Of a stretch of DNA of 42,500 bases, positions 1 through 11,319 are shown in pieces. This DNA comes from Spinellus fusiger (taxonomy: Eukaryota; Mucoromycota; Mucoromycetes; Mucorales; Phycomycetaceae), in the NCBI GenBank assembly GCA_025094145.1, contig JALLLS010000136.1, positions 1-42,500 on the forward strand. The letters are read 5' to 3'. How positions within the stretch are numbered: position 1 is the first letter of the stretch; the number at the start of each line of letters is the position of its first letter. Position numbers and translations under genes: made by a program. The notes under the pieces were generated by a model. The model was not told the origin of the DNA, ran no database searches, and saw nothing but the letters and a program-made list of their open reading frames with translations.

Positions 1-962
1 GTTGGTAATGGTGTGATTAGATATGGGCTATATGAACATTGAAATTTTTGTGTGGTTTTTTTTTTAAAAAAAAAATCCGTGTTGGTGATTTCTGAGGTCA
101 AGTAGTGGATTGTGCTCAGTATTTTGTAGACATGGAAATATACAACACAAAGAATTAATTTAGATAGAAGATTGAATCTGTGAATGTTTATATACCTGCT
201 GGCTTTGTGCTTTCAGAAGTACATGGCTAGAAGTCAAAGCTTTGTTTATACTATCAGAGTTTGGTTTATTACAACTGACCCAGAATTGGTATGTACAAAG
301 TGAATCTGACTGTCTAATTAAAACATAATATTACAATGACCAAAAATTGGCGTCGGCTCAATGTGAAGCACAACCAAGTGTGGATAGACGAGGTGAGTAA
401 ACATTCTTCATTATGGTTTCCAAATGTATCATCCTATGAAAGAGGTCCCAGGGTTGATATATTAATGAGATTCCAACTGTCCCTTATCTACTATCTTGCG
501 AAACCACAGCCAAGGGGATGGGCTTGGCAAAATCAGCAGGAAAAGAAGACTCTGTTGAGCTTGACTCTAGTTTGACATTGTAAAGAGACATAGGGGGTGT
601 AGGATAGGTGGGAGCTTCGGCACTAATGAAATACCACTACCCTTATTGTTTTCTTTTACTTAAATAATCATGTGGGATTGGGCTTCACGGCTCATCTTCT
701 GGTCTTAAACGTCTTTATGGCGTGACTCATGTTATTGACATTGTCAAGTGGGGAGTATGGCCTATCGATCCTTTAGACTTCCTCAAGTCTTAAGGCTAGA
801 GGTTCCAGAAAAGCCACTACAGGAATAACTGGCTTGTGGCAGCCAAGCGTTCATAGCGACGTTGCTTTTTGATTCTTCAGTGTTGGCTCATCCTATCCTA
901 CAGAAGCAGGATTCTGTAGGCGTTGGATTGTTCATCCACTAATAGGGAACGTGAGCTGGGTA

Positions 963-998
<36 letters not shown>

Positions 999-1394
999 AT
1001 AGTATCGGTATCGTAACAGTAATTGAAGTTAGTACGAGAGGAACGCTTCATTCAAATGATTGATATTTGCGGCTGGTTGAAATACCAATGCCACAAAGCT
1101 ATCATTTGATGGATAATGACTCAACGCCTCAAAGTCAGAATCCATGCTGGAAACGATACTAAATGAATATCTCCTGTACTAGATGAGTACAAATAGGTCG
1201 CAAGACTGAATACCATATTTTGCTGACCAGTTGTTGGTGCGGAAAGGTGCCATTGACCTCAGCTTTATGATAATGCTAATACGGAGATGTGATGAATCGC
1301 ATGCAGACGACATAAAACTGACGGAGCATTGTAAGTAGTTGAGTGGCTTTATTGCTGCGATGTACTGAGATTAAGCTCTTGTCCTTGAATTTGT
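1..1394 (+). pseudogene. 28S (LSU) rRNA 3' portion, decayed copy
   Basis: Recognisable LSU core starts near 275 (the stretch before the CTGACTGTCTAATTAAAACA block) and runs to about 1394, where the usual 3' end (TACTGAGATTAAGC followed by a TTTGT-like tail) is seen. The sarcin-ricin loop AGTACGAGAGGAAC at 1032-1045 and the block around AGACCGTCGTGAGACAGG are intact. Against the fungal consensus as I remember it, about 30 nt are missing near 365 and about 150 nt near 757; the latter removes the P-loop (CTGGGGCGG) of the peptidyl-transferase domain. The helix-69 region (about 390-425) is strongly altered, mostly by C to T and G to A changes. These losses should make the rRNA non-functional. The 5' side continues beyond the window; 1-270 looks like a variable expansion segment and is poorly alignable by eye. 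Confidence 0.85.
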
Positions 1395-2990
1395 TCTTCG
1401 GAACACCTTCAAAGCCAATTCATTGTGTGAAAAGGATGAATAAGAAAGTTGGACATTGTTATGATGTTTTCTTTTTTATTCTGTTTTTGTGTGTTAGTGA
1501 GTGTCATCGTTGACCCATGATGGTGAGTGTACTTTGTTATTTGTCAATTTATTACTATTGTTTCTTACTGATAGGTTTTGAATACTTTCACTTGTAGTAT
1601 TTTCTATTGTAAAGATCGTCTTTCGATATGTATCAACAAAGGCTGAGGTTTCTTCAATGTAATACCACACAACTTTCTAATGTGTGTGTTTTTTATTTTA
1701 TATTTTTTTATTTATATTTTTTATTTATATTTATTTCTGCATAACAACATTGACCTAAAAGTTTGATACAGTACTTCAATTCAAGGACAGAGTCAATACT
1801 AAGAATACTCTTAATGATTCCTTGACATTTTCAGAAATATCTTTGCAGACAATGTGTTTCATCCAAACTGAAGAATAAAGGTACTGGTGATGACAGGACT
1901 TGATCCAATAATAGATTGCTTTTTATTTAGTGGAATATACAACTCTTTATATACTTCTCAATTGCCATGGTTACACTGATAAATTCTCGTCTAGTAGTAG
2001 TAGGAGTAAAAACAATTGTTTGTACTTGGCTATTCTTCCTGTAGTTGGATCTAAATATAGGCCTCATCTTACTTATCAGTAATGTGTAATTGATCAGTGC
2101 TCCTTCTATTAGATATGTCTCTGTATTGACCTTGGATAAAATACAATACAAAGTTTTCAAATATGTAAAATAGAAACTAAAAGAAGTTAGGCCAAACAAA
2201 CCAGAAACTCAAGTCTTTTAGTATTTCAGACAATTGTTTTTTTTTTCCAAACGGTTTGCGCGTCTAATTTTTTTTGTGAATTCAATTTTCAGGTTTGCGT
2301 ATAGTATAAAATAAAAAATATAAATTATAAATGTTCAGCCTCTAACCCAAAGATTTAATAAATAGTACTATATTGGTTTGCAAATATATTAGGTTTTTTT
2401 TTTACATTCTGATATGTTTCTGTAATATAAAATACTTATTCTTTGTCATAAAAACATACATTAAACATATAATATAGACGTGAAAATTGGATGAGATTTA
2501 AAGAATATCAAAAGATATTAAATAGAAGTTTATTGGGTGGAAACCCTTATAATTTAAGGCAGTGAAAGATCTAAGAGGAAAACAGGTCTCGAGATAGATT
2601 GATTACCAACACAGATATCGTACACAAAAGAGGGAATTGGGGATGTACTTAGCAAAACTTTCTTTCTGATTACTCAGAAAGGTAGATAACGGAGACCAAA
2701 GAGAGTTAACCAACAATAGTGACAACGAATAAAAGAGAGTATGTAACCTACAGTGTTACAGGAACAGACAAGGCGATAGTGATAGAATAGAAAACAAATG
2801 AAAGAATGGGTATTGCTGTCCGTTTCAATACTTTGAGCGAGCTTAGCCTCTACAATATAATTCAGAAGATAACAGGAAAATTTGATGTTTATTATAAGTT
2901 TCTATCCTATGGTTTATATACACAATGTCTTCAAAATAACGCGAGTCCTTTGAGACTATCTATTTTATACAGGACTTCTCAGCAACTCAT
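1395..2990. other. Post-LSU spacer, no gene seen
   Basis: AT-rich DNA directly downstream of the LSU end. A T-rich block with TTTATATTT-like repeats at 1690-1735 may lie in the 3' external spacer or terminator zone. The small open frames (for example 1927-2199 minus and 2806-3009 plus) have no recognisable motif. No 5S rRNA or tRNA was recognised. Confidence 0.5.
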
Positions 2991-2999
2991 TGATAACCA

Positions 3000-4110
3000 A
3001 GCCAGCTGATTGGCAGTCTCGCCTATCACCACATCCTCAATATTTGGTGTTGCCACACTTTGCTTTTATAACAGCCTTGCATCTCCGATACATACATGAA
3101 ATGAGACCATCTGTAGTATCTTTGGGGATTTTCTCCCATTCTTCTAACAAGAATGCCTCCAAAAATATTAGACTACTTCTAGATGTCATTTTCTTTCTGA
3201 TATCTCTGTCAAGTTCCTCTCATAGATTCTCTAAGAGGTTCAATTCGGGGCTTTGTGGGGTCTACCCATCTATACCAACAATGCCCTCTTTTGCCTTCCA
3301 TATCTTGGACTCTTTGTTTTTATGTCAGCTGGAATTATTCTCTTGAAGATGATCTACCTCTAGATTCAGTACGGAAAGAAAATACAGCTCGGGGAAATAA
3401 GCTTTTTTCAATATCTTGATGTATTTTTCTGTCAATACTACCCTTCACAGGCAACAATCTTCCAACACCTTCACCAGAGAAGGAACACCATGCCATCACG
3501 CCACGACGACCAAACTTCATTGTTGGCCTCACATTATTTGGGAGTAGTCCCTTTTCTTCTTCTTTGTATCACTCTTGTACAATGGTTAGTTCTCCTCAAC
3601 TGGTACTTAAACTCATCAGACCAGATGACGGTCCTCCACTCATCCTCAGTCAAAGTGAAGAGGACTTCTGGCTCAATCAGGTTTCAATTTTTTGTGTTTG
3701 TTAGTGAGAGAATGTTTCTTAGCCACCCTGCAAGAAGACAGGCCAAGTTTCTTCATTGTTTTTTTTCTTCTGAATGTGTTCATGCACACTTGAGTGGCCA
3801 TCTACTTTTGACGATGATTCATTGTTTGGAATAAATCCCTCCACTTTTCATGCAGTCTCTCTCTCGTCCCTCTAAATAAGAATAGAATTACACTCAGTGC
3901 TTCTTTTGGTCTTGAAGCATCCAGTTTCTTTGTATCTTTTTTACAATACTGGAAATGGACTGTATACTAACTCCAAACCTAGTAGAAATGACAACATGGG
4001 TGGTACCATTTACAGTGGTCTTGTGAGAAATGAGACAAGTGAAGTCGTTAATATTATTATTTCCAAGAGGTCTTATGGTTTGTTTAAAATTTTTAGATAA
4101 AGTAAATATT
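3000..4110 (-). pseudogene. Tc1/mariner transposase remnant
   Basis: On the minus strand, pieces of a Tc1-like transposase occur in the right order, separated by frameshifts and stops. A helix-turn-helix-like start (STRFGVSIQSISSIVKK) lies near 3925-4000. The first catalytic block, WRTVIWSDEFKYQLR, which carries the first Asp of the DDE/D triad, is near 3597-3645. A VMAWCSFSGEGVGRLLPVKG block, matching the family's VMVWG..GVGPL.PVKG region, is near 3430-3500. The C-terminal RRCKAVIKAKCGNTKY lies near 3037-3090. The total length of about 1.1 kb fits a full Tc1 transposase gene of about 340 codons. The second catalytic Asp block is not readable. It is a dead copy, and terminal repeats were not identified. 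Confidence 0.8.
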
Positions 4111-4199
4111 AGGAGAGAAAGAAAAAGAAGAAGCAATAAATGAAAAATAGTTAACAAAATCTATCTAAGGGTGAAATTACGGTACAGATCTGAAATATA

Positions 4200-5250
4200 C
4201 CTAAAAAATTTGCAATCCAATGTATAAATAAAAACGGCAATGTACTCTGGCAAAATGCTCAAAGAATAGGATGGATTCATAAATCTCCTAAATATCCATT
4301 AAAATTAAGTTATCTTGAACGTCTTCAAAGTGAAATGACTAGTCTAGTGCGTGGCAAGAATCCGCTGGTGACGGTAGCCCGTGGACTCTATAGACCTGTT
4401 TGGGATCCAATTCTTTTACTACCATGCACACGCAAAGAGAGACATCGTCTACTAAAATGGAGGATTGCTTGGTTACCACCAACATCTTCAGTTTCTTGCC
4501 AATGTGGCCACCCATCTGCCAACAGGGACCACTTTCTCACATACACATTCGTTAATCATAAACGCTCCACGTTCTTGTTCTTGTTCTTCCTAATTCCTGC
4601 GCCACCACAAGACGTTCATTCAATTGAGTATTGTCTAAATCTTCTGCTGCACACGATTAACTCTTTTGTTAAATGGTGAGATCTTTGGCCCAGTCTGTTA
4701 ATACTACTGCAAGCCATTGTTTGAGCCACGTCTACTCGAGACTTTAAGGTAGAGCCATCAGCTGGTAGCTTGTTCATTGAGGTTGCTGATGGGTGTGTTG
4801 AGCGGGAACGCCAACGCTGCCATAGAGTGCAAAGACTCCTTCAGCAACAGACGCTGTATCCTCACTTTTTCTCTGATCTCTTCTTTACCACCCAGCCTTA
4901 ACCCGTTTAGAAAAGCAAGATGCTGCTAGTGTAGTTGCTGTATTTATTTTCAGGATTGTCCGAGTTACTTTGAGTATCCGTCGTTGGATTTCGAATCGCC
5001 ACAGGATGACAGTTATATTTATGGTCTTGTTTTCTTTGCGGACTTTATGGCCTTTTTGGATGTCTATTCTTAACTTAGTATTTTACCATCATCTCTCATT
5101 ATTCATCACTATTTCTCCACTTTTGTATTTGAAGTGTTTATATGTTTATCCTTAATTTTTTCAAAAGCTCTCATAGGGTGGCTAATATGCCCAATGCGCG
5201 AATAGCAAATCACACCGAAAAATAAAAATAAAATACCTTGAACTGTACTA
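4200..5250 (+). mobile_element. LINE (non-LTR retrotransposon) 3' fragment, copy 1
   Basis: The plus strand encodes the C-terminal part of a LINE reverse transcriptase polyprotein. Conserved text includes GNVLWQNAQRIGWI near 4235, RKERHRLLKWRIAWLP near 4432-4480, and a Cys-His cluster (CQCGHPSANRDHF) near 4498-4540. Further decayed coding text ends near 5060. The 3' tail at 5162-5216 is nearly identical (3 differences in 55 bp) to 30691-30745 and is followed by an A-rich (AAAATAAAAATAAA) end. The protein-coding section is also matched by the copy at about 37990-38660. The 5' part of the element is missing; 5' truncation is usual for LINEs. Frameshifts indicate it is inactive. Confidence 0.78.
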
Positions 5251-5259
5251 CTATTGTCT

Positions 5260-5548
5260 CTGTAGAGTGCTTGAAGTTTTATCCAGAACTGAAAACATTG
5301 GGGACGGTAGGTTTGCTCAGAAAGATGCACCTATTAAGAAGCATAGAAATGATGGTTGGCCATGTATTCCTTTTGTGTGTGTGTGTGATGGACACATGTC
5401 TGTTGGGATATTTCTCTGGCTTTCAGTTCAACTTTATTTGAGAATTGAAATGATAAACTTTTGCTATTGTATTATTTATTTGATATGAGCTTTGATTTCT
5501 TCTTGATTCATAGATTTGGGTTTATATTCAGGACCTTTTATTTATTTT

Positions 5549-5582
<34 letters not shown>

Positions 5583-6570
5583 GTGGAAGCTCCTATAGAG
5601 CTCACTTGCGGACACTTATCCATGTATTTGTTTTGGTTATTATTATTTTTATGTAGCCTATAACATATACTTAGCTCTATGGAAACTCTTTGAGGATATA
5701 TTCACAAAATTGTAGATATGTTTTATGCCTTTGTGTAAAACAGGGTGAATTCTTTGATAAACATGAATTCATAGAAAGATGAAAACCATTCTTTATCGCC
5801 AACCTCTTTTACAATTTACTATGTGTGTTTGGATTAAAATGAAATCCTATTGAGCGCATAATTGACATTAGAAGAAAACTCTATTGATAGATTAAGTTGT
5901 TGAGAGGTGTCTTGTCATCTAAAACTCTTTGATTGTGTTATAAAGAATAAAGAGGGAGATTCTATTCCTTGTGTCAATTTACTGATATGGTCATTCTAAT
6001 CTTTTATACTTCTTTCCCTATGTCTAGAGTTCATTTGTCATTTGGTTTTCTTTTTCTTTTTCTTTTTCAATATAAAGATATATCTTTTATATCAAATAGG
6101 TAAACACATTCTATAACCAATAGGATAAACACAGAATGCTATCTACCAATGGATTCGTGGATCTATTCTTTTCTTTTTTCTTTTTTCTTTTTTCTTTTTT
6201 ACATTCTTCTTTAAATACAATATATGTCTTATGAACCATTCAAGTTTCTTTGATTCAAATGAATCTACTTGTGTTTGGTATATTTTATAAAATGGGGATG
6301 ATTTTATTGACTTATTTTTACATCTTACTTTCACTTATCATTCATCTGATGGATAATCCTGTACTTATTTTGCAGGTAGAGTCTAAACAGCACCAACACC
6401 AACACTAATAGAAAGATGACTATTGTTTATTATGTCTGTCTACATATAAAAATAATAAATAATTCTTAACCTGTTCTCTTTTCTTTTCTCTCTACCATTA
6501 TCATCTTATCCTCACCAAGACATGTTTCTTCATCATGTCTATCCATTTAACTATCCATTTAACTATCTAG
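5260..6570. other. AT-rich spacer with simple repeats
   Basis: No gene recognised. Contains a (TGATAA)n tract near 5550-5580 and (TTTTTC)n tracts near 6048-6068 and 6165-6200. The ORF at 6143-6334 (minus) is lysine-rich, low-complexity text derived from the latter tract. Confidence 0.5.
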
Positions 6571-6575
6571 GGTCT

Positions 6576-7708
6576 TTACATGTAATCTATGGTCTTGTAA
6601 GGATTGCCTGTAGCCTGTAGCAGTGCACTCCAATAAGCATCAATGTTAAATTGGAAATTGAAGTTGCCACCATAAGGACACTCGAGTTGATCAGCCGAAA
6701 TATAATCTACCAAGTCAACAAGATCGCTGTTCGTGTTGCTTCCTTCTTCCTTTGGCTTATCACTGTCACGCACAAACTTGATCTTTGCCTTAGTCACAGG
6801 ATCGATGAATGGAGCGACCAATTTAAAGGAAGCATGGAAGAACCAGGGCGCTACCAACACATTCACTCAACATGACACCATGAGTGGGCACTTACATTTA
6901 ATAATAAACGCAGCACCCAACCGTTCAGGATAATGGCTGCCGAGAATGTCCAAGAACTTTTTGGAAGTGGCAAGACTGGGGTTATGGGCTGCTGCTGCGT
7001 CTTTGAAATCAATCAGAATAATAATCTTTTCTACTCCTTTGGGCATCAATCGAATGCCTCGTTCAAGACAAAAGACAATATGTTTGACTTGACGTTCGCC
7101 ATCTTTTGAATTCTGGTTTCTGGGTTGCATGATCCAGATAGGACGGCCGCATTTGTCATAGCCATTGAAGTACATTTTGCCTGTCTCAGCCTACAAGTAA
7201 AGGAGTGGGTGTCAATGGGTGTTAACGGGTGTATTCTCTTACTTCGGGTCGAATGTAGTCTGGATCCAACTGCTCTGGTCTAAAGTCTCGACGCCATTTG
7301 ATAGTATTCTCTAACATGGCCTTGGATGCCTAGAGAAAGAAGAAAGATGAAAGATGAGTTGGTATATTCCTTTCTTTCTTTCTTTCTATTGAGTGCAGTT
7401 AATGTGTCCATGTCTCTCACCTCCAGGTCCCATTTACGAGCACGCAAGTACCGGTTCAATGTAGCACTGGTCAGAAACCCCTTTTCACTTTCATAGTAGT
7501 CATGGTCGCTGGCTACCATGATAGTGTCTACATGAGCACGCAGAGCATCATGTGTTGCCTGTTGAGTGGCGTCCAAGGCTGCGTTCTCAATAGCTGTGTA
7601 TCCCTCTGGACACTGTGCAATAGGTATCTGCACTACAGGCCCCAAGTCCATAGCCTCTGCTTCAGTGGTGGTGGTGGTGGTGGTGGGTTTAGAGCGGAAG
7701 AGATGCAT
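6576..7708 (-). CDS. SEC14-like CRAL-TRIO lipid-transfer protein
   Basis: Four exons on the minus strand: 7708-7421, 7329-7243, 7190-6896 and 6850-6576, giving 314 aa. All introns are GT-AG and short (91, 52 and 45 bp) and the phases join correctly. The start is the ATG of MHLFRSKP; upstream in-frame text is low-complexity. Domains: a Thr-rich N-terminus (residues 9-15), a CRAL-TRIO N-terminal helical segment with LNRYLRARKWDLE (about 84-96) continuing through WRRDFRPEQL, then the lipid-binding CRAL-TRIO domain (about 125-265) with GRPIWIMQPRNQN, IILIDFKDAAAAHNP, and a SPWFFHASFKLVAPFIDP segment forming the hydrophobic floor. By family, it would transfer phosphatidylinositol or related lipids between membranes in the cytosol. 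It resembles the PDR16/PDR17-type branch more than SEC14 itself, but that subfamily call is uncertain. It is transcribed divergently from ATP1. Confidence 0.92.
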
Positions 7709-8089
7709 GACTAGAGACAACCAAGTCGAGAAAGAAAGAAAGAAAGAAAAAAGAAAGAAAAGGAGGAGGAGGAAGAGGAAGAGGAGTTTTACTGCTCTTT
7801 CTCTCTTGGATACCTCAAGCAGAGTCAATGAGTTGAATGTCCGAAGCACGTTTTTCTTTCTATTGTCCGTCCTCTTCTTATAGAGGGTTGTATAGAGAGA
7901 ACAGTGGGTGTTGTTGGCCTGTCATCCGCTGTATTTCTTTTGGACCGAACATCACAGCCAAAGTGCATAGGTCTGTAGTTTATTTGTGTGTCCAATAGAA
8001 AAGCAAGTGTCTTGTGGGTGCATTGGCTGCTGTTGTAGTGGAACCAATACCCCCTCTTGAGGGATTGATGTTCCGACAGTGGCTGATCT

Positions 8090-8256
8090 TTATTTATTAT
8101 TATTTATTTATTATTATTTATTTATTATTATTTATTTATTATTATTTATTTATTATTATTTATTTATTATTATTTATTTATTATTATTTATTTATTATTA
8201 TTTATTTATTATTTATTACTATTTATTTATTTATTATTATTATTTATTATTATTAT
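8090..8256. repeat. AT-only minisatellite, about 14-bp unit
   Basis: Tandem copies of a TTTATTTATTATTA unit (14 bp), degrading to shorter TTA/TTTA units at the 3' end. The track contains only A and T. It lies in the divergent promoter region between the SEC14-like gene and ATP1. The 85-codon ORF across it is a Tyr/Ile/Leu low-complexity artefact. Confidence 0.95.
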
Positions 8257-8262
8257 AGCAAG

Positions 8263-8290
8263 TCACTGTAGAAGAATGTCACTGTAGAGA
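8263..8290 (+). promoter_or_regulatory. Paired TCACTGTAGA motif
   Basis: TCACTGTAGAAG at 8263 and TCACTGTAGAGA at 8279, start-to-start spacing 16 bp. The same pair recurs in the MIX23/CSN6 divergent promoter (12150 and 12186). Shared position in two divergent promoters suggests a transcription-factor site; the factor is unknown. Confidence 0.35.
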
Positions 8291-9202
8291 AAGAGAGAGT
8301 GGGTGAAGATGTCAACAGGAAAGAAAAAAAAAGAAAATGTCGCTGGTGTGTGTAGTCTTATTTCTACTCTTTTTCTTTGTCCTCTAAGAAAGACAAGTGT
8401 GACCTTTTATTTTTAAATCTTTTTGACAGCACCTCCCCTCACTGCACTAGTAAGAAGTGCATAAGAGGACAGTGCCTTGAGAAGAAACACCTCTCTTTGA
8501 CACAAGCATAGAAGGCGTGCTCAGGTGCATGCATTCTATTGGTAGAGTAGACATGGAATAGAACATGTCATTGGTCAGCCTTTTCTGTTTCTACTCCCTG
8601 CTTCTGTCTGTCTCATTGAAAAGAGAAGGGGGTGGATGTAGAATCATTTATCCACGTCAGTATTCAGCCCTCTCTTTTGGCTGTGGAGGTGGACTGTGTA
8701 TTTATTATTGTACTGATCCATAGCAACAAGGGGATACAAAGAAATGAGAGAGACACGCATAATGCTTAGTACAAGTGTGACTATAGAAAGACAGTTTGTT
8801 ATTGGGATATACTACTATTCCTACGCCCTACTCTCCCTATTCCTACACCCTATCTTCTACACTCTGTGACTCTTTCTTTCTCTATTTCTTAGAAACATCC
8901 TCTCCTCTACACCTCTTGTATGTCTCTTTAATAGAGTCAAAGCCACAGTCAAAGCCACAGTCTACCCACACCCCCCCTCACTGTCTCTCTTATCTATCCT
9001 ACATAAAATAATAAGAATAAGAATAAGCAGGGGGGTGAAAAAGAACAGCAGTGACTAGCGATCTCAAGCGAACCAGGGGGACGGAGAAAGAACAGTCACT
9101 TGTAAACATTCAATCCTCCGCCCTAGTGTCGTTTTTTTTTTTCACTCCTCCTCCCTACCAAACCCACCCACACCCTATTCTGTCCTTGTGACAATTAATA
9201 TT

Positions 9203-9667
9203 ATGTTGAGAAACGCTCTTCGTGTCGCTCGCCCTGCTTTGGCCTCTCTTGCCACCACAGCCACTCCTGCCGTAAGTCTCTTTGTGACAGTGTGTAGAGA
9301 GTGTACGCGTACCTCTTCTCGTCAACAAACAAACAAACAAACAGAGGGAGAGAGAAAGAAAGAAAGAAAAAAAAAGACATGTTTCCTTATGAGAACAACA
9401 AACACTCACATTCTACTCATTCTCTTTCTCTAGCTCCGTGCTCATGTAGGTGCTGTCAGTGTGGCTGCCCGCTTTGCTTCTTCCAAGCCCTCCACTGCCG
9501 AGGTGTCCTCTATTCTCGAGCAGCGCATTTTGGGTGCCTCTGGTGAGAATGATCTCCAAGAAACAGGTCGTGTCTTGTCTATTGGTGATGGTATTGCCCG
9601 TGTGTACGGTTTGAAGAATGTCCAGGCCGAGGAGATGGTGGAGTTCTCCAGTGGTCTCAAGGTAAAT

Positions 9668-9726
<59 letters not shown>

Positions 9727-11216
9727 CCAACAACACCAACAACACCAACAACACCAACACCAACACCAACACCAACACCAACACCAACACTAGAATAAAA
9801 AAGAATAAAAAAGAAAAAGAGAGAGAGAGAAAGAGTATATGTTTTTGACCTTGAATTCAATCTTAGGGTATGGCCCTCAACTTGGAAGCCGACAATGTTG
9901 GTATTGTCGTGTTCGGTAACGATCGTCTGATCAAAGAAGGCGACACCGTCAAGCGCACAGGTGCCATTGTCGATGTCCCTGTGGGTCCTGGTATCTTGGG
10001 TCGTGTCGTGGATGCCCTCGGTAACCCCATTGACGGCAAGGGTCCTCTTGAGACTGTCGGCCGCTCTCGTGTCCAAGTCAAGGCACCTGGCATTCTCCCC
10101 CGCCACTCTGTCAACGAGCCCATGCAGACCGGTATTAAGTCTGTGGACTCCATGGTCCCCATTGGCCGTGGTCAGCGTGAGTTGATCATTGGTGATCGTC
10201 AGACCGGTAAGACTGCTGTTGCCCTCGACACCATCCTGAACCAGAAGAACTGGAACAACGGCTCTGATGAATCCAAGAAGCTGTACTGTATCTACGTTGC
10301 TGTTGGCCAGAAGCGTTCTACTGTCGCCCAGTTGGTCCGCACTTTGGAAGAGAACGATGCCATGAAGTACACCATTGTTGTGGCTGCCACTGCCTCTGAG
10401 GCTGCTCCTCTCCAGTACCTTGCTCCCTTCTCTGGTGCTGCCTTTGGTGAATGGTTCCGTGACAATGGCCGTCACTCCTTGATCATTTACGATGATCTGT
10501 CCAAGCAGGCCGTTGCCTACCGTCAGATGTCTCTGTTGTTGCGTCGTCCTCCTGGTCGTGAGGCCTACCCCGGTGATGTGTTCTACCTCCACTCCCGTCT
10601 CTTGGAGCGTGCTGCCAAGATGAACAAGGCCTTTGGCTATGGCTCCATGACTGCTCTTCCCATCATTGAGACCCAGGGTGGTGATGTGTCTGCCTACATC
10701 CCCACCAACGTCATTTCCATTACAGATGGACAGATCTTCTTGGAAGCCGAGCTCTTCTTCAAGGGTGTGCGTCCTGCCATCAACGTCGGTCTGTCCGTGT
10801 CCCGTGTCGGTTCTGCTGCCCAGACCAAGGCCATGAAGCAGGTGGCTGGTTCTCTCAAGTTGTACTTGGCCCAGTACCGTGAAGTGGCTGCCTTTGCCCA
10901 GTTCGGTTCTGACTTGGATGCCTCTACCCAGTTCTTGCTGAACCGTGGTGCCCGTCTGACTGAGTTGTTGAAGCAGCCCCAGTACACTCCTCTTGCCATT
11001 GAGGTGCAGGTGCCTATTGTGTTTGCTGGTGTCAATGGTTTCCTTGACAAGTTGCCTGTGAACAAGGTGGTGGACTGGGAGAAGGACTTTGTGGGCCATG
11101 TCCAGACCCAGCACAAGGCTGAGTTGGATGAGATCCGTAGCAAGGGTGTTATTTCCAAGGAATTGGATGCCAAGCTCCGTGAGATCTGTGAGAGCCACGT
11201 CAAGAACTTCTTGTAA
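9203..11216 (+). CDS. ATP1: F1Fo ATP synthase subunit alpha, mitochondrial
   Basis: Three exons, 9203-9271, 9434-9661 and 9867-11216, giving 548 aa, the usual length (yeast about 545). Subunit alpha is the non-catalytic nucleotide-binding subunit of the mitochondrial F1 sector. Exon 1 encodes a basic, Ala-rich presequence ([20 protein letters not shown]). The beta-barrel domain includes [18 protein letters not shown]. The P-loop GDRQTGKT is at residues 208-215. The Walker-B-like SLIIYDDL is near 303-310, and the arginine finger [10 protein letters not shown] has its Arg at 412. The C-terminal helical domain ends SHVKNFL. Codon use is strongly biased to C/T third positions (GGT, GTC, AAG, GCC), as in highly expressed genes, and unlike the neighbouring spacers. 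Intron 2 carries a long AAC microsatellite. A polyadenylation-type AATAAA lies at 11232. The gene converges on MIX23, about 100 bp away. Confidence 0.98.
9665..9790 (+). repeat. AAC / CAACAC microsatellite in ATP1 intron 2
   Basis: About 20 units of AAC followed by CAACAC and ACCAAC units fill more than half of the 205-bp intron 9662-9866. If the intron were retained, the frame would read poly-Asn and then His-Gln repeats to a TAG at 9791. Confidence 0.95.
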
Positions 11217-11281
11217 AGAAAATGTACAAAACAATAAAAACAATCGTCCGTGCAATGTAGAAGCCAGCCAGAGAAAGAGGG

Positions 11282-11302
11282 CATGTGTGTGTGTGTGTGT
11301 GT
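11282..11302 (+). repeat. (TG)n microsatellite between ATP1 and MIX23 3' ends
   Basis: A short GT/TG dinucleotide tract in the roughly 100-bp convergent intergenic gap. Confidence 0.9.
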
Positions 11303-11319
11303 TTATTACAGTAGGTTAA

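Larger units (their letters stand above)
7709..9202. promoter_or_regulatory. Divergent intergenic region of SEC14-like gene and ATP1
   Basis: A 1.5-kb region between two divergently transcribed genes. It holds a purine-rich GAAA/GGA tract (about 7730-7785), an AT minisatellite (8090-8256) and two copies of TCACTGTAGA (8263 and 8279). The stretch near 8800-8990 on the ATP1 side is pyrimidine-rich (CCCTA/CTCT runs), which is typical of fungal promoters. No TATA box can be assigned with confidence. No gene recognised. Confidence 0.45.

Noticed and set aside
336..575. 79-codon open frame at the left edge
   Set aside because: It lies inside LSU rRNA sequence.
8014..8271. 85-codon Tyr/Ile-rich open frame
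   Set aside because: Translation of an AT-only minisatellite.
9461..9793. Poly-Asn/His-Gln open frame in plus strand
   Set aside because: It is ATP1 exon 2 read through into intron 2; the splice sites are standard and the spliced protein matches the family.
9657..11255. 532-codon open frame on the minus strand across ATP1
   Set aside because: It is antisense to the highly conserved ATP1 exon 3; strong codon bias removes antisense stops. No independent motif.
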